Counted from the first letter of the stretch, positions 25,808-35,535 are shown. The stretch: 58,968 nucleotides of DNA from Fibrobacteria bacterium (GCA_017881725.1 JADGQO010000022.1:1-58968); one strand, 5' to 3'. The notes: generated by a model not told the origin, from the sequence alone. Numbers and translations are program-made.

Positions 25808-26581
25808 CTATTTGCCGGGCGCATCCGTGGAAAGCTTCATCTCATTATTGATGGACTTCACTCCGTTGACATCCTCGGCGAACTTCGCGGCCAAGTCCCT
25901 TTCCGCTCCGTTGCCGGCCGTACCCGTCAACGTCACGACTCCATCCTGGGTCTTGACATGGGTGTTCATCGCGCTGGTCGAGCGATGCGAAAGTAAAGTC
26001 ATCTTGACCAAAGAGGTGATGGACGCATCGTCGACCACGTCCTTGGCTTTTTCCACCGTGGATGGCGAGGCGGGAGAAACAGTCATCTCGTTTTTCACGC
26101 TCTTGACGCCTTGCACGTCATTGGCGTATTCCGCAGTGAGATCCTTCTGGGCCTGGTTTTCCGCCTTGCCGCGCAAAGTTACGATTCCGTCTTTGACGTC
26201 CAAGTCCGTCGCATGGGCGTTCACGTTACGATGGAACAGTAAGGTGGTGCTCACTTTCATCTGGATCCAGGAGTCGGAATTTTTGGCGGGAGGCTTGCCC
26301 CGGACCTGGATGCGATTTTCAACCTTAACCACGCCGGGCAGGTTGGAGGCCGTTTCTTGGGCCAATTCCTTATGGCTTTCCTGGGATACTTTACCGGTCA
26401 AAACCACGTCCCCGCCTTTGCTGTGGGCTTTTACGGCGTCGTCATGCAGGTAAGTCTTGTATACATAGGAACTCGTGAACGCTGATTCGATGCGTTCGTC
26501 GGTTTCCGTGGCGCGCGCAACTCCCTGCGATGCGAAAATCATGGATGCCAGACCGACAGCGAAATGGTGGGTAAACTTCAT
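25808..26581 (-). CDS. Periplasmic protein with three BON domains
   Basis: 257 residues from the ATG at 26581 (AGAGGAT upstream); the open frame continues upstream but lacks a site. The signal peptide ends SQGVARA. Three BON domains follow at about 30-100, 110-180 and 185-255. Each has the GDVVLTGKV, GIVTLRGKA or GVVTLTGTA turn and a later GVKSVKNEM-type segment, and each ends the unit with V-N. BON domains bind phospholipid and occur in OsmY-like envelope-stress proteins. The protein probably works in the periplasm on membrane stability. The gene is divergent from the OmpA-family gene with about 210 bp between them. Confidence 0.92.
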   Translation of the reverse strand: MKFTHHFAVGLASMIFASQGVARATETDERIESAFTSSYVYKTYLHDDAVKAHSKGGDVVLTGKVSQESHKELAQETASNLPGVVKVENRIQVRGKPPAKNSDSWIQMKVSTTLLFHRNVNAHATDLDVKDGIVTLRGKAENQAQKDLTAEYANDVQGVKSVKNEMTVSPASPSTVEKAKDVVDDASITSLVKMTLLSHRSTSAMNTHVKTQDGVVTLTGTAGNGAERDLAAKFAEDVNGVKSINNEMKLSTDAPGK

Positions 26582-26794
26582 GGATATCCTCTTTCTTTGG
26601 AACCCCCTGCGGTAGGCGCGGGGGCGACGTTGGCGTTGATTGCCAACCCCAATATTCACGTCGCCCAGAAAAAATGTTATGGGGTGAAACCCTAAGTACA
26701 TGGGCACAACACCCCATTCGTAACCGAATGGCCGACGCTGATATTGTCAGGCATGGAAACGAAACATTCGCAATCCATTTCTCCGAAGGACACT

Positions 26795-28426
26795 ATGCTT
26801 ACCAACATTACCATCTCTCGCCGATTTTTTTCGACTACGCTGAGTGTATGCGCGGCCGCGAGCCTTGCGATGGGCCAAATCAAAACCGAAGTCGACCCGC
26901 CCGTCACCGCCAAAATCGACGCCAACACCGATATCAACGTCACGACGCCGACGAACACATTTTTCGGAACGCGCGGACTCAGCCAAACCGCTTCGGCCGA
27001 AGCGCTTGGCGAGGGCCGTTTGATATTCGCCATGACCGGCTCCTGGTATCTGCAGCAGCGGGAATTCTCCGGGTCCCCCAATAAGGACGCCAATATTTTC
27101 ACCGGCATCGGAACCGTCGCGTTGGGGATAAACCGCCAGATCGACCTGTTCGCATCTCTGTCGGGTTTCGGTTCCACTAATTACAGCAGCGATTCGGCCG
27201 CAGGGTTGGGAACCTTGGGCGGCGGCATCCAGGGCACGCTTCCCCTGGCGCCGGAAACACCTATCCGGCTGGCGGCGCAGGTCGGCATTTACCAGGGTCT
27301 GTCCAACAACGCAATCAATCATAACCACGCCGACGGCTATAATTATTTTGAAACGCGCTCCGGCCTCGATTTCATGGCCAAGCTGATGCAAACCTTGACC
27401 TTGGGTCAGGAAAGTACCGGCTTCAAAATTCATTTGAACGAAGGCCTGGTCACCTCGTCGGAAAGCGGCACCGAGGCCTTGTTGCTCCTGGGTGCGGGCG
27501 GGCAGTTCAATTTGCCCACCACAACCCTGGGGTTGGAAATCCATTCGCGCACGCCTTTCAAGAAAATCGCCCCGGATGTCGACCCCTTGTGGGTTACGCC
27601 TTCGGCCCAATTCCGTACCCCGTATGACCTCAACTTCACCCTGGGCGCGGACTACGCCCTGAACGGCACGCGTGACGACGGCTCCAACACGCGTCCGTTG
27701 GAGCCTTACCGGCTGTTCGCCGGGATGGCATTCTCCTTCGATACTGAGTACGGAAAGCGCGCCGAAGCGAAATCCAAGGAGCAAAAGGAAGCCATGGAAA
27801 AAGCGCGCCTGGAATCGCGGAACCGAGGTTTATCGAACCAGATAAACGATCAAAGCCATGCGGACTCCTTGGCCCGCATCCAGCAACGAAACCAATCTGA
27901 TTCCGCCGCCGCCGAAGCATCCGCCAAAGCCAGGCAGGACTCCCTATCGCGGGCAGCCAAGGCGAACCAGGATTCCGCCGCCCTCGCGGAATCGCACGCA
28001 CGGTTGCTGGAGGAAATCTCCAAGCGCAGCGACGCGGAAAAACAATTGCTGTCCACCGGCCTTCTGCTGTTGGACGCCGTATATTTCGAAACCGGAAAAA
28101 CGGACATTTCCATCAACTCCAAGCCGTACCTGAATATCATCGCCAAGATGCTGACCAAATACGACAAGTTGCAAATCGAGGTGGCGGGCCATACGGATAA
28201 TATCGGCAGCGCGGCATACAACCAGAACCTCAGCCAGGGCCGGGCCGCCTCGGTAGCCGATTACATGATCAGCGTAGCGCCTGAGTTACGTAGTCACCTG
28301 ACCGCCAAGGGTTACGGCCTCACGCAGCCCAAGGCAGACAACAAGACATCCGAAGGCCGGAAAAGCAATCGCCGCACGGAATTGCAAGTCACCAACAAGG
28401 AGGCTCTGGCGGAATACAACCATTGA
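26795..28426 (+). CDS. OmpA-family outer-membrane protein with coiled-coil linker
   Basis: 543 residues from the ATG at 26795 (AAGGA eight bases upstream). A signal peptide is followed by a beta-rich N-terminal region (about 40-320; EALGEGRLIFAMTGSWYLQQ and GINRQIDLFASLSGF), probably a barrel. A long charged helical linker follows (about 325-425, rich in Ala, Glu, Arg and Ser), then an OmpA-like peptidoglycan-binding domain (DAVYFETGKTDISINSK, IEVAGHTDNIGSAAYNQNLS, RAASVADYMIS, GYGLTQP, GRKSNRRTELQV). It would tether the outer membrane to the cell wall. It is followed by two very small membrane protein genes. Confidence 0.92.
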   Translation: MLTNITISRRFFSTTLSVCAAASLAMGQIKTEVDPPVTAKIDANTDINVTTPTNTFFGTRGLSQTASAEALGEGRLIFAMTGSWYLQQREFSGSPNKDANIFTGIGTVALGINRQIDLFASLSGFGSTNYSSDSAAGLGTLGGGIQGTLPLAPETPIRLAAQVGIYQGLSNNAINHNHADGYNYFETRSGLDFMAKLMQTLTLGQESTGFKIHLNEGLVTSSESGTEALLLLGAGGQFNLPTTTLGLEIHSRTPFKKIAPDVDPLWVTPSAQFRTPYDLNFTLGADYALNGTRDDGSNTRPLEPYRLFAGMAFSFDTEYGKRAEAKSKEQKEAMEKARLESRNRGLSNQINDQSHADSLARIQQRNQSDSAAAEASAKARQDSLSRAAKANQDSAALAESHARLLEEISKRSDAEKQLLSTGLLLLDAVYFETGKTDISINSKPYLNIIAKMLTKYDKLQIEVAGHTDNIGSAAYNQNLSQGRAASVADYMISVAPELRSHLTAKGYGLTQPKADNKTSEGRKSNRRTELQVTNKEALAEYNH

Positions 28427-28495
28427 ACATTTCTCCGGGGGGGCCGGCCGTCGGCCTCCGGATCATTTAAAACTTCTTCACCAAAGGATTCACAC

Positions 28496-28645
28496 ATGCT
28501 GTATACAATCGCCGTCGTACTGTTGGTATTGTGGGGCCTGGGGATGGTCTCCTCCTACACCATCGGAGGATTCATCCATATCCTGCTCGTCGTCGCCGTG
28601 GTCATCGTCCTGCTCCGGGTGATTTCGGGACGGAGGGCGATATGA
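28496..28645 (+). CDS. lmo0937-family small membrane protein
   Basis: 49 residues in two hydrophobic helices: MLYTIAVVLLVLWGLGMVSS, then GGFIHILLVVAVVIVLLRVI, ending SGRRAI. The WxLG and GGFIHILL patterns are typical of the widespread lmo0937 family, whose members are often near stress-response genes; function unknown. AAAGGA lies about nine bases upstream of the ATG. The stop overlaps the start of the next small gene (ATGA). Confidence 0.85.
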   Translation: MLYTIAVVLLVLWGLGMVSSYTIGGFIHILLVVAVVIVLLRVISGRRAI

Positions 28646-28797
28646 GAAAACCCCGGCACGCCCTGTTTGGGGGGCTGAACATGTGGAACGCCGGATTCGC
28701 GGCATTCCTCGTTTTAACCGTCTTGATCGCCTTCGAACTGTTGACGTTGGATAATTCCGGCTCGGGAAACGCCTGGCTGGCATTTTTCCATTTCTAA
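28642..28797 (+). CDS. Small single-pass membrane protein, hypothetical
   Basis: 51 residues beginning MRKPRHALFGGLNMWNAGFA, with one strongly hydrophobic helix (AAFLVLTVLIAFELL) and a short C-terminal tail (NSGSGNAWLAFFHF). The start overlaps the lmo0937-like gene by four bases, so the two are probably translated together. The longer frame starting at 28531 runs through that gene in another frame and is not credible. No family recognised. Confidence 0.62.
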   Translation: MRKPRHALFGGLNMWNAGFAAFLVLTVLIAFELLTLDNSGSGNAWLAFFHF

Positions 28798-28834
28798 ACC
28801 CTTTCCGGAGCGGCCGCGCCGCCCGGACAGCCCA

Positions 28835-28866
28835 CTTTCCCCTTAAAACCTGGGGAAAGGTTTTGT
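28835..28866 (+). terminator. Likely terminator after the small membrane genes
   Basis: An 8-bp perfect stem (ctttcccc 28835-28842, ggggaaag 28852-28859) with a 9-base loop is followed by gttttgt. The T-run is short, so efficiency is uncertain. It lies just upstream of the MMPL transporter start at 28879 and could also influence that gene's leader. Confidence 0.5.
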
Positions 28867-28878
28867 AAAGTATGGGCT

Positions 28879-31509
28879 ATGCAAAGTAATTCGCGCAGCC
28901 CGGTTTTCTTCCAACGCTTTCTGACTCCCTACATCCAGGCTTCCCGTAAGTACCGTTACGTAATCGTCCTGGCTACCCTCGCTTTCGCCGGATTTTGCTC
29001 CTGGTACTCAACGCATCTGCGGATCGACAGCAACCTGGACGCGCTCTTACCGCGCGACACGGAAACCATCATCGCCATGCACGAGGCCAAACAGCGCCTG
29101 GGCAGTTCCGACATGTACACCATCGCCATCGCCCTGGATGATCCGGTGGAGTTAGCCCGCCTGCAGGACCGCCTCGCCGATTCCCTCCGCCAATGGCCCG
29201 ACGTGGTTTACGCCCAGTGCCAACGCGACAATTCCTTTTTCCGAAAACACGCATTGTTGTATTTGCCGCAAGCGCAATTGGAAAACATTTCCAATAAATT
29301 GAACGACCTGCAAATGGATTTGGGCAAACGCGGTCCCCTCACCGTGGATTTGTTCGATGACGAGCCGGCCGGCGAAGGTTCGCCGGCCGCCGATACTCCG
29401 CCGCCCGCCGGATCCGACGCGTCCGTAAAGGATGGAAAAGATGGAACGAGTGGAAAGAGAGGAAAAAACCGCCAATGGTTCGACGCCGATTTGCCCCAGC
29501 AATTAGGCCTTCCGGACGAGGCCGCGGAGTCCTTCAACCGGTTTTTGACCAAGAAGGATACTTCAGGAGCACCCGCTTTCGATCCGAAGGCGGGCATTCC
29601 CGCCTCCCTGCATGCGCGCCTCATGGGCCGCACGCGCGAGGGCCGCTTGATCGGCCTGGTGCAGGCGTCGTTGAAAAAACCCAGCTCGGATTTCGACTAT
29701 GTGAAAACCGTCACGGCGCGGAGCGAGTCGCTCCTGAATTCCATCCGCAAGGATTACGGCGCGAAATTGGAAGTGGGCGTGGAAGGCCCCTATAAGGAAT
29801 TGACCGAAGTGGACTCCCTGTCCAAGAACGGCTTGTTGGCGACGGCCATTTCCGTGGGCCTCAATATCTTGATCATCGTGGCCTTCTTTCGAGGCATCGG
29901 ATCGGTGATCGTCATTTTCATCCAGGCCACCTTGGTATGCTTGGTTACCCTCGCCTTCACGACTTTCGTTTACGGTGATCTCAATTTATACACCGCCTTC
30001 GTGATTTCAATTTTGTTCGGCATGGGCATCGATTTTTCCATTTACGTCCTGGGTTACGCCTTGCGGCTGATCCGGGAAGGCAAAACCTGGGAAGCGGCGC
30101 TGATCCAATCCCTGGATGATTTGTTCTTCTCGCTGCTGGTCGGCGCGTCCACGACCATAGTGGGCTTGCTGACCTTGCTCATTTCCAAATTCGTCGGTTA
30201 TTATGAATTCGGCGTGCAGGCCTCGGCGGGAATTACGCTGAGCCTGGTCGGCGTGTACCTGGTCATGCCCGCTTTTATTTTCGCGTTTGAAAGCCTGGCT
30301 GGATTTCCGGGATTAGGCTGGTTGCGGCTCCGTCCTGCCGCTCCGTTGCGATGGCCATTCGCCTGGCGTCCCAACTGGCCGAAACTCGCGCGTTACCCTG
30401 CCCTGTTCGTGGCCGTGGGAACCTTGATTCTGGCCGGTTTCGGGACCCGGCTCAAATTCGAATACGATTTCGACAAACTCCGCGACACCCGCAAGGGTCC
30501 GGAAGGCTTGCCGGTCAGCATCGCCCTCGGTAGCAACCGAACCAGCAGCCAACCGGTAGTAGTCATGGGCAAAGACTCGGCTGCCTTGGCGGCCTTGCAG
30601 GATACCCTATTGCACCGGCTGACCGTGGAGCGCGACCCGTACTTGCGCAGCTTCCTGACTTTGGCGACTTTCGTGCCCCCGGCGGCGGCGCAGACTCAAC
30701 GTCTTGGGGAAATCCACCGCATCGACACTTTGATTTCGGCGCGCGTATTCGACAAGGCCAAAGGCGACGACTCGGCCATGGTCGGCAACCTGCGCGAATT
30801 GGTGAAAACGGTTCCGTTCCAGCCTTCCGACATTCCCCCCTGGTCGCTCAATCTGCTGCGTGAACGTGACGGAAGTTACGGACGCATGGGTTTCATTTAC
30901 GGCCGTTACAATTCCTCCAATGCCCTCGACGCGGCCGAATTCCAAAAGCGGTACGGCCATTTGTCGGCCGGAGGCGAAAAGCTTTCGAGTTATTGTTCCA
31001 GCTTCGTATTCAGCGATATCGTGCGCATCGTCAAGTTGGATAGCCTGCGTGTAGCGATCCTCATGGGCATCTCCTTGATTCTTTTACTGGCCGTGGTTTT
31101 GCGCGATAAGCGGCTTTTGATCGCCTGCTTCGTGCAAATGCTGATCGGCGTAGTCTGGATTCTGGGGCTGATGGGGATTTTCGGCTTGAAGGTGGGTCCC
31201 TTCAATCTGATCGTAATTACCACCCTGCAAGGCTATGCCGTCGACGTGGCCAGTTACATGCTGCTGGGGTATTTGCGGTTGGGGAAAAACAAAATCGGGG
31301 AGCTCTATTCCGGAATCGGCGCTCTGGTAGCCGTTTGCACGTTGTCGACAGCGGCGGGCTACGCGGGAATGTTGTTCACGACGCATCTGGGCATCGCCAG
31401 CATCGGAAAATTCGCGGTGCTTGGTTTACTCACGCTGCTGGCGACATCTTTTTGCATCACGCCTTGGCTGGCGATGAAGCTGCTGCCTTCGCCCGAAGGG
31501 GAAGGTTAA
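28879..31509 (+). CDS. MMPL/RND-family transporter
   Basis: 876 residues with the classical two-fold RND layout: one helix near residue 30, a large periplasmic loop (about 45-320), a block of helices (about 320-500), a second periplasmic loop (about 520-700) and a final helix block (about 710-870). Helix segments include FVISILFGMGIDFSIYVLGY and VVITTLQGYAVDVASYMLLGY-type repeats. The size and the DALLPRDTETI motif after the first helix fit hopanoid/lipid exporters of the MMPL superfamily (HpnN-like), which move lipids toward the outer membrane. A low-complexity Pro/Asp/Lys-rich insert lies near 165-200. It converges on the Dlt-like adenylation gene with 11 bp between stops. Confidence 0.88.
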   Translation: MQSNSRSPVFFQRFLTPYIQASRKYRYVIVLATLAFAGFCSWYSTHLRIDSNLDALLPRDTETIIAMHEAKQRLGSSDMYTIAIALDDPVELARLQDRLADSLRQWPDVVYAQCQRDNSFFRKHALLYLPQAQLENISNKLNDLQMDLGKRGPLTVDLFDDEPAGEGSPAADTPPPAGSDASVKDGKDGTSGKRGKNRQWFDADLPQQLGLPDEAAESFNRFLTKKDTSGAPAFDPKAGIPASLHARLMGRTREGRLIGLVQASLKKPSSDFDYVKTVTARSESLLNSIRKDYGAKLEVGVEGPYKELTEVDSLSKNGLLATAISVGLNILIIVAFFRGIGSVIVIFIQATLVCLVTLAFTTFVYGDLNLYTAFVISILFGMGIDFSIYVLGYALRLIREGKTWEAALIQSLDDLFFSLLVGASTTIVGLLTLLISKFVGYYEFGVQASAGITLSLVGVYLVMPAFIFAFESLAGFPGLGWLRLRPAAPLRWPFAWRPNWPKLARYPALFVAVGTLILAGFGTRLKFEYDFDKLRDTRKGPEGLPVSIALGSNRTSSQPVVVMGKDSAALAALQDTLLHRLTVERDPYLRSFLTLATFVPPAAAQTQRLGEIHRIDTLISARVFDKAKGDDSAMVGNLRELVKTVPFQPSDIPPWSLNLLRERDGSYGRMGFIYGRYNSSNALDAAEFQKRYGHLSAGGEKLSSYCSSFVFSDIVRIVKLDSLRVAILMGISLILLLAVVLRDKRLLIACFVQMLIGVVWILGLMGIFGLKVGPFNLIVITTLQGYAVDVASYMLLGYLRLGKNKIGELYSGIGALVAVCTLSTAAGYAGMLFTTHLGIASIGKFAVLGLLTLLATSFCITPWLAMKLLPSPEGEG

Positions 31510-31520
31510 CGAAGGAAAAC

Positions 31521-33122
31521 CTATTTCTCCAAAGCGCCGGAAACGATCAAATCCTTCAAGGCGCGCCGATCCATTTTTCCGTTGGAGTTTAAGGGAATGC
31601 GATCCGAGAAGTAAAGATGCCTGGGCATCATATAGGACGGTAAATGCGCTTTCAAGGCGGATTTGATTTCCTTTTTCCGGGCTGAACAGTTCGCGGGGAG
31701 CACGCAGTAAATCTCGTCCATGCCGTCGCGCAAGGCGGCGACGTCGGCGATGGCAAAGGGGGCGCCCGAGGTTTTCATCAGCGCATGTTCGATTTCCCCC
31801 AACTCGATGCGATAGCCCATTACTTTCACCTGAAAATCCTCGCGGCCGACGTATTGGATTTCGCCATCGACATCTTCCAGCACCAAATCCCCAGTCCGGT
31901 ACCAACGCACGCCGTCGCCGGGGCGGACAATGAACCGTTCTTCGGTCTTAACCGCATCACCCAGGTAGCCTACGGCCAATTGATCTCCGGACAGCCACAA
32001 ACTGCCGATTTCCCCGCGCGCGCAAAGACTCCCATCCTCGCGGCGAATTTCCGTTACCTGTCCGGGAAAAGCCCGTCCGATGGGAATGCCCCCCTGGTAG
32101 GTTTGCGCTTCGGCATACGACACCGGCATTTCAAAATGCGTGATGGCGATGGTCGCCTCGGTGGGACCGTACAAGTTGGCGATACGCGAATTGGGCGCCA
32201 CGGTTTTCCAAACCTCGCAAGTTTGCCAGGTCAATTTCTCGCCCGCGAACAAACTAAGCCGGACCCGGGGTAACGCGCCGGGTACCACTTGGCGCGCGCT
32301 TTCCAGGAAGGCGGCCAGGGCCGGCACGGAAAACCATACGGTCACTTTCTTTTCGGCGGCGAAGGCCAAGGGCGAAAGCAGGGAACGCTCCGGAAAGGAA
32401 ACCAAGGTCGCGCCCGCCGCCCAAGTCACGAATTGATCGTGCACGCTGACGTCGAAGGTGATGTCGAAAGTTTGCGAATGCCGATCGGTCGGAAAAATGG
32501 GATAACACACAAGGAACGAGTGGACATAGGAGAATACGTTGGCGTGCTTGACCCGCACTCCCTTGGGCTCACCGGTGCTTCCGGAGGTGAATAGGACATA
32601 AGCGTCGGCATCGGCGGTTACGGGCGTGAGAGGACGCGGTAGCGTATCGGGTGAGAGGACGGCTGTCGGGCGCCAGGAAATCCGATCCGGATGGGCCGCA
32701 ACCAAGCTTTGGACCATGCCCGCTTGGGGCAAAGCGACAATGCGGATTTTGCGTTCGGTTTCCCCCAGGAGAGCCCTCAGGGCCGGCGCGCACTCTTCCC
32801 CGACAATCAAGGTATCGATGCCGCCCTTTTCCAGGATGAAGGCATTGCGCTTGGGAGGAAAAATCGGATTGAGCGGAACATAGGCTTTTCCTTCCGCCAG
32901 AACGGCTTGCACGGCGGCATAAGCCACCGGACTGCGTGCCGCCAAGATACCGATCCGTTCCGCGCGGTCGTCGGCCAAACCCAACCGTATCGACTCCACC
33001 AGTACGCGCAATTCGGCGTAGGAATGATCGGCTCCGTCCCAGGCCAGGGCGAGGTGGCCGGGGTCTCGCTGCGCGGATGCATAAAATAAACCGGCCAAGT
33101 TATTTGCGGCTGAGGAATTCAT
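31521..33122 (-). CDS. dltA: DltA-like amino-acid adenylation enzyme
   Basis: 533 residues, a stand-alone adenylate-forming enzyme of the DltA/NRPS A-domain type. Motifs are the P-loop YVLFTSGSTGEPKGVRV (about residue 190), NLYGPTEATIAI, YRTGDLVLEDVDGEIQYVGR, VKVMGYRIELGEIE, and the catalytic Lys near the C-terminus in NSNGKMDRRALKDL. DltA activates D-alanine with ATP and loads it on the carrier protein DltC; the substrate here is unproven. Its start overlaps the stop of the SGNH gene (ATGA), and the carrier protein and MBOAT genes are in the same operon. The order C-B-D-A differs from the usual dltABCD. The symbol is assigned by context. Confidence 0.85.
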   Translation of the reverse strand: MNSSAANNLAGLFYASAQRDPGHLALAWDGADHSYAELRVLVESIRLGLADDRAERIGILAARSPVAYAAVQAVLAEGKAYVPLNPIFPPKRNAFILEKGGIDTLIVGEECAPALRALLGETERKIRIVALPQAGMVQSLVAAHPDRISWRPTAVLSPDTLPRPLTPVTADADAYVLFTSGSTGEPKGVRVKHANVFSYVHSFLVCYPIFPTDRHSQTFDITFDVSVHDQFVTWAAGATLVSFPERSLLSPLAFAAEKKVTVWFSVPALAAFLESARQVVPGALPRVRLSLFAGEKLTWQTCEVWKTVAPNSRIANLYGPTEATIAITHFEMPVSYAEAQTYQGGIPIGRAFPGQVTEIRREDGSLCARGEIGSLWLSGDQLAVGYLGDAVKTEERFIVRPGDGVRWYRTGDLVLEDVDGEIQYVGREDFQVKVMGYRIELGEIEHALMKTSGAPFAIADVAALRDGMDEIYCVLPANCSARKKEIKSALKAHLPSYMMPRHLYFSDRIPLNSNGKMDRRALKDLIVSGALEK

Positions 33123-34099
33123 TTCGGTTCCGATAGAAAAAGGGTGTCGGCAATGCGTCGAGAAATATAGGCGAAGGCGGCCGGGGCCTTCAAATGCGTC
33201 AGGTCATCCCAATTCGAGTCCGGAAAGCGGGACAGGTCGCCGGGATTATTGAAATCCAGGTACGGCATGCCTTGCCGTCGAACCCAGGCGCGCATCAAAT
33301 AGTCCAAGCTGTCATGGTACGCAAGCACTTTCGGCGTCCACATCCGCTGCATCAGATTCGGATTCCCGAAAGGGAGAATGACGATGAAGACCCGCGTTCC
33401 CTCCGAGCGAAGGGCGCGGATCATGAATTCCGCATCCCGCGAGCGCGCTTGGGAAGAGAATACCGTGGAGTCCGGAACGACGACGGAGTCCTCCTCCCTA
33501 CCCTCTTGGACGACCTTGGCCTCGATACGGGTTCGCCGCGAAGGGCCCGCCGTCCGCATTTGCTTCCGCTCCCAAGGCCATTGCACGTACCGGATCCACA
33601 AGGATCGCGCAGCATCCTGGACGGCGAAAAAGGGCAGGCCCGCCTGTTGCACTACGGCGACGGATTTTTCATGGGCGTTCAAGGTTCCGAATAATTCCAG
33701 TCCTAAGCGATTCCAAGGCAGCCAACGCAGATTCACGCCATCTTCATCAAACCGGCGGCTGCCGCTGTCCTGCAGGAATTTTTCCGGTGTGAAAAAAACC
33801 AGCGCGACTTTAGGTTTACCCGCCAAAAATTCCGCCCGCGTCACTTGCAGATAATAGTCCATGGGAGCGGAGCCGGGCTCGGCCAGGTTTTCCACCCGGA
33901 GTTCCGGATACAATAAAGCCAGGTGGTCCTGCAAACGCTGTCCGGGATCCAACCGGTAATTTCCGATAGCGGAATCACCCAATAAATACATACGCGGCCG
34001 CGAGTCCCAGTAAATGCAACGCGCCGCCAGGTACAAGACGACGGTAACGCAGAGAGTCAACGCCAGGGCTCGAGTCAAAGCGGGGAAGCGGTTCCACAT
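33119..34099 (-). CDS. SGNH-hydrolase-like protein in DltD position
   Basis: 326 residues from the ATG at 34099; the open frame further upstream overlaps the MBOAT gene and is not native. One N-terminal membrane helix (ALALTLCVTVVLYLAARCIY) anchors a periplasmic SGNH/GDSL domain. The nucleophile Ser lies in LLGDSAIGN and the C-terminal catalytic Asp/His in DDLTHLKAPAAFA. DltD and the AlgX/PatB families use this arrangement with an MBOAT partner to transfer acyl groups to cell-surface polymers. Divergence from canonical DltD is high, so I infer the role from the operon. It lies 26 bp after the MBOAT gene. Confidence 0.8.
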   Translation of the reverse strand: MWNRFPALTRALALTLCVTVVLYLAARCIYWDSRPRMYLLGDSAIGNYRLDPGQRLQDHLALLYPELRVENLAEPGSAPMDYYLQVTRAEFLAGKPKVALVFFTPEKFLQDSGSRRFDEDGVNLRWLPWNRLGLELFGTLNAHEKSVAVVQQAGLPFFAVQDAARSLWIRYVQWPWERKQMRTAGPSRRTRIEAKVVQEGREEDSVVVPDSTVFSSQARSRDAEFMIRALRSEGTRVFIVILPFGNPNLMQRMWTPKVLAYHDSLDYLMRAWVRRQGMPYLDFNNPGDLSRFPDSNWDDLTHLKAPAAFAYISRRIADTLFLSEPK

Positions 34100-34125
34100 G
34101 TTATTTATCGCCGGATTCGCTGGTC

Positions 34126-35535
34126 TTAAAATTGAAAGTAGATGAAGCGATCCGCCGGCGCGTAAAACCGCATCAATAAAAAGGCCAGCACCAGATAGGC
34201 CATGGCGCGAAACCAAATCGGTTTTTGAAAAATCCAGAACTCGTTCTTGGTCGCCGCTAATGCGCTTTGCAACCAAAAAATAACCGCAGTGCAGGGGACG
34301 ATCACGTTCCAGTTTTCCACCACGGGATCCCAATCCAAATGTCCGAACAACGACCTTAATTGATCGACGGCGACGCCGACATGTCCCGCGCGGAAAAAGA
34401 AATAACCCAAGCACACCCAATTGAAATTCACGGCGACGGCGCTCCACTTGAGCCATCCCGCGCTCCCGTATTTTTTCTTCACCCGCTTGCGCCATCCATG
34501 GGTCAGGTTGAAAATCGTCAAACCCACGGCATGGACGCTGCCCCAAACGACATAAGCCATGCCCGTGCCGTGCCATAACCCGCTGGCCAGGAAGGTGACC
34601 CACACGGCGGCTATGATGCTCATCGTGCCCCAATTGCGCAAAGCCAGGGAGGTCGGCACGAAGATGAATTCATTCAGCCACCCCGAAAGGGAAACATGCC
34701 AGCGCTTCCAGAAATCGGAGAGGTTGGGAGCCAGGTAAGGAGCCAAAAAATTTTGGGTGATGTCCAGCCCCAAGAGTCGGGCGCAGCCGCGCGCGAGATA
34801 GGAGTAACCGGCGAAGTCCGCGTAGATTTGCACTGCGTAAGCCCAGATTCCGATCAGGAGGGAGAAACCGGAATGCCCCGGGGCCATCAGGACTTCGACA
34901 CTGGCGCCGATATTGTCGGCGATGACGGCCTTATGGAATGCCCCCATGGCCAAGAGCCACACGGCCTCGGCGACTTGGCCCGTGCTGATGGTGCGGGCGG
35001 TTTGGAATTGCGGCAGCAGTTTACGGGAAAATTCGATGGGGCCGGAAAGTAAGGTGGGAAAAAATGCGGTGAATAGCAGGCACTCCCAATAACTTTGCGT
35101 CGCGGGTTTCCTGCGGTAAAATACGTCGAGCGTTAAAGTCATTTTCTGCAAAGTCCAGAAAGACAAACCTACGGGCATTAAGACGGACATCACATGCAGG
35201 GAAATGCCGGCGGGTTTCAAAACCGTGGCGAGCTCGGGTAGGAAAAATTGCGAATATTTGAAAAAGGCCAGTTGTCCCACATTTAAAAGTATGGAACCCC
35301 ACAACACCATCAACCGAGGGCGGCGCTCGGTGACCGCGCCCATGGCCAAGGCCAGGCGCCATTCGATGAAGGTGGAAACGATGACGCACACCGCAGCGGA
35401 AAGAGAATGCGTCCCGATAAAGCCGATCGATCCCACCAACAACAAAGCGTTTTGCCAGGCCTTTTTCGGCGCAATCCAATAAAGAGCCAGCAAGGCCGCG
35501 AAGCATAGGGCGAATTGAAGCGAAAGCAACTGCAT
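34126..35535 (-). CDS. dltB: MBOAT-family membrane acyltransferase (DltB/AlgI-like)
   Basis: 469 residues with about ten membrane helices. The family hallmark is present: LSDFWKRWHVSLSGWLNEFI, and the conserved His in ASGLWHGTGMAYVVWG. An upstream PIEFSRKLLPQF segment is also typical of AlgI/DltB. DltB takes the aminoacyl group from the carrier protein to the outside of the inner membrane, while AlgI homologues O-acetylate polysaccharides. Together with a carrier protein and an adenylation enzyme, DltB is the better fit here. The ATG at 35535 lies 34 bp from the carrier protein stop. Confidence 0.9.
   Translation of the reverse strand: MQLLSLQFALCFAALLALYWIAPKKAWQNALLLVGSIGFIGTHSLSAAVCVIVSTFIEWRLALAMGAVTERRPRLMVLWGSILLNVGQLAFFKYSQFFLPELATVLKPAGISLHVMSVLMPVGLSFWTLQKMTLTLDVFYRRKPATQSYWECLLFTAFFPTLLSGPIEFSRKLLPQFQTARTISTGQVAEAVWLLAMGAFHKAVIADNIGASVEVLMAPGHSGFSLLIGIWAYAVQIYADFAGYSYLARGCARLLGLDITQNFLAPYLAPNLSDFWKRWHVSLSGWLNEFIFVPTSLALRNWGTMSIIAAVWVTFLASGLWHGTGMAYVVWGSVHAVGLTIFNLTHGWRKRVKKKYGSAGWLKWSAVAVNFNWVCLGYFFFRAGHVGVAVDQLRSLFGHLDWDPVVENWNVIVPCTAVIFWLQSALAATKNEFWIFQKPIWFRAMAYLVLAFLLMRFYAPADRFIYFQF

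Noticed and set aside
26747-27784. 345-residue minus-strand open frame opposite the OmpA-family gene
   Set aside because: Antisense shadow of a clear gene; Arg/Gly/Gln-rich without motifs.
33119-34633. 504-residue version of the SGNH protein starting at 34633
   Set aside because: The extra 178 residues overlap the MBOAT gene in another frame; the ATG at 34099 directly precedes the membrane anchor.
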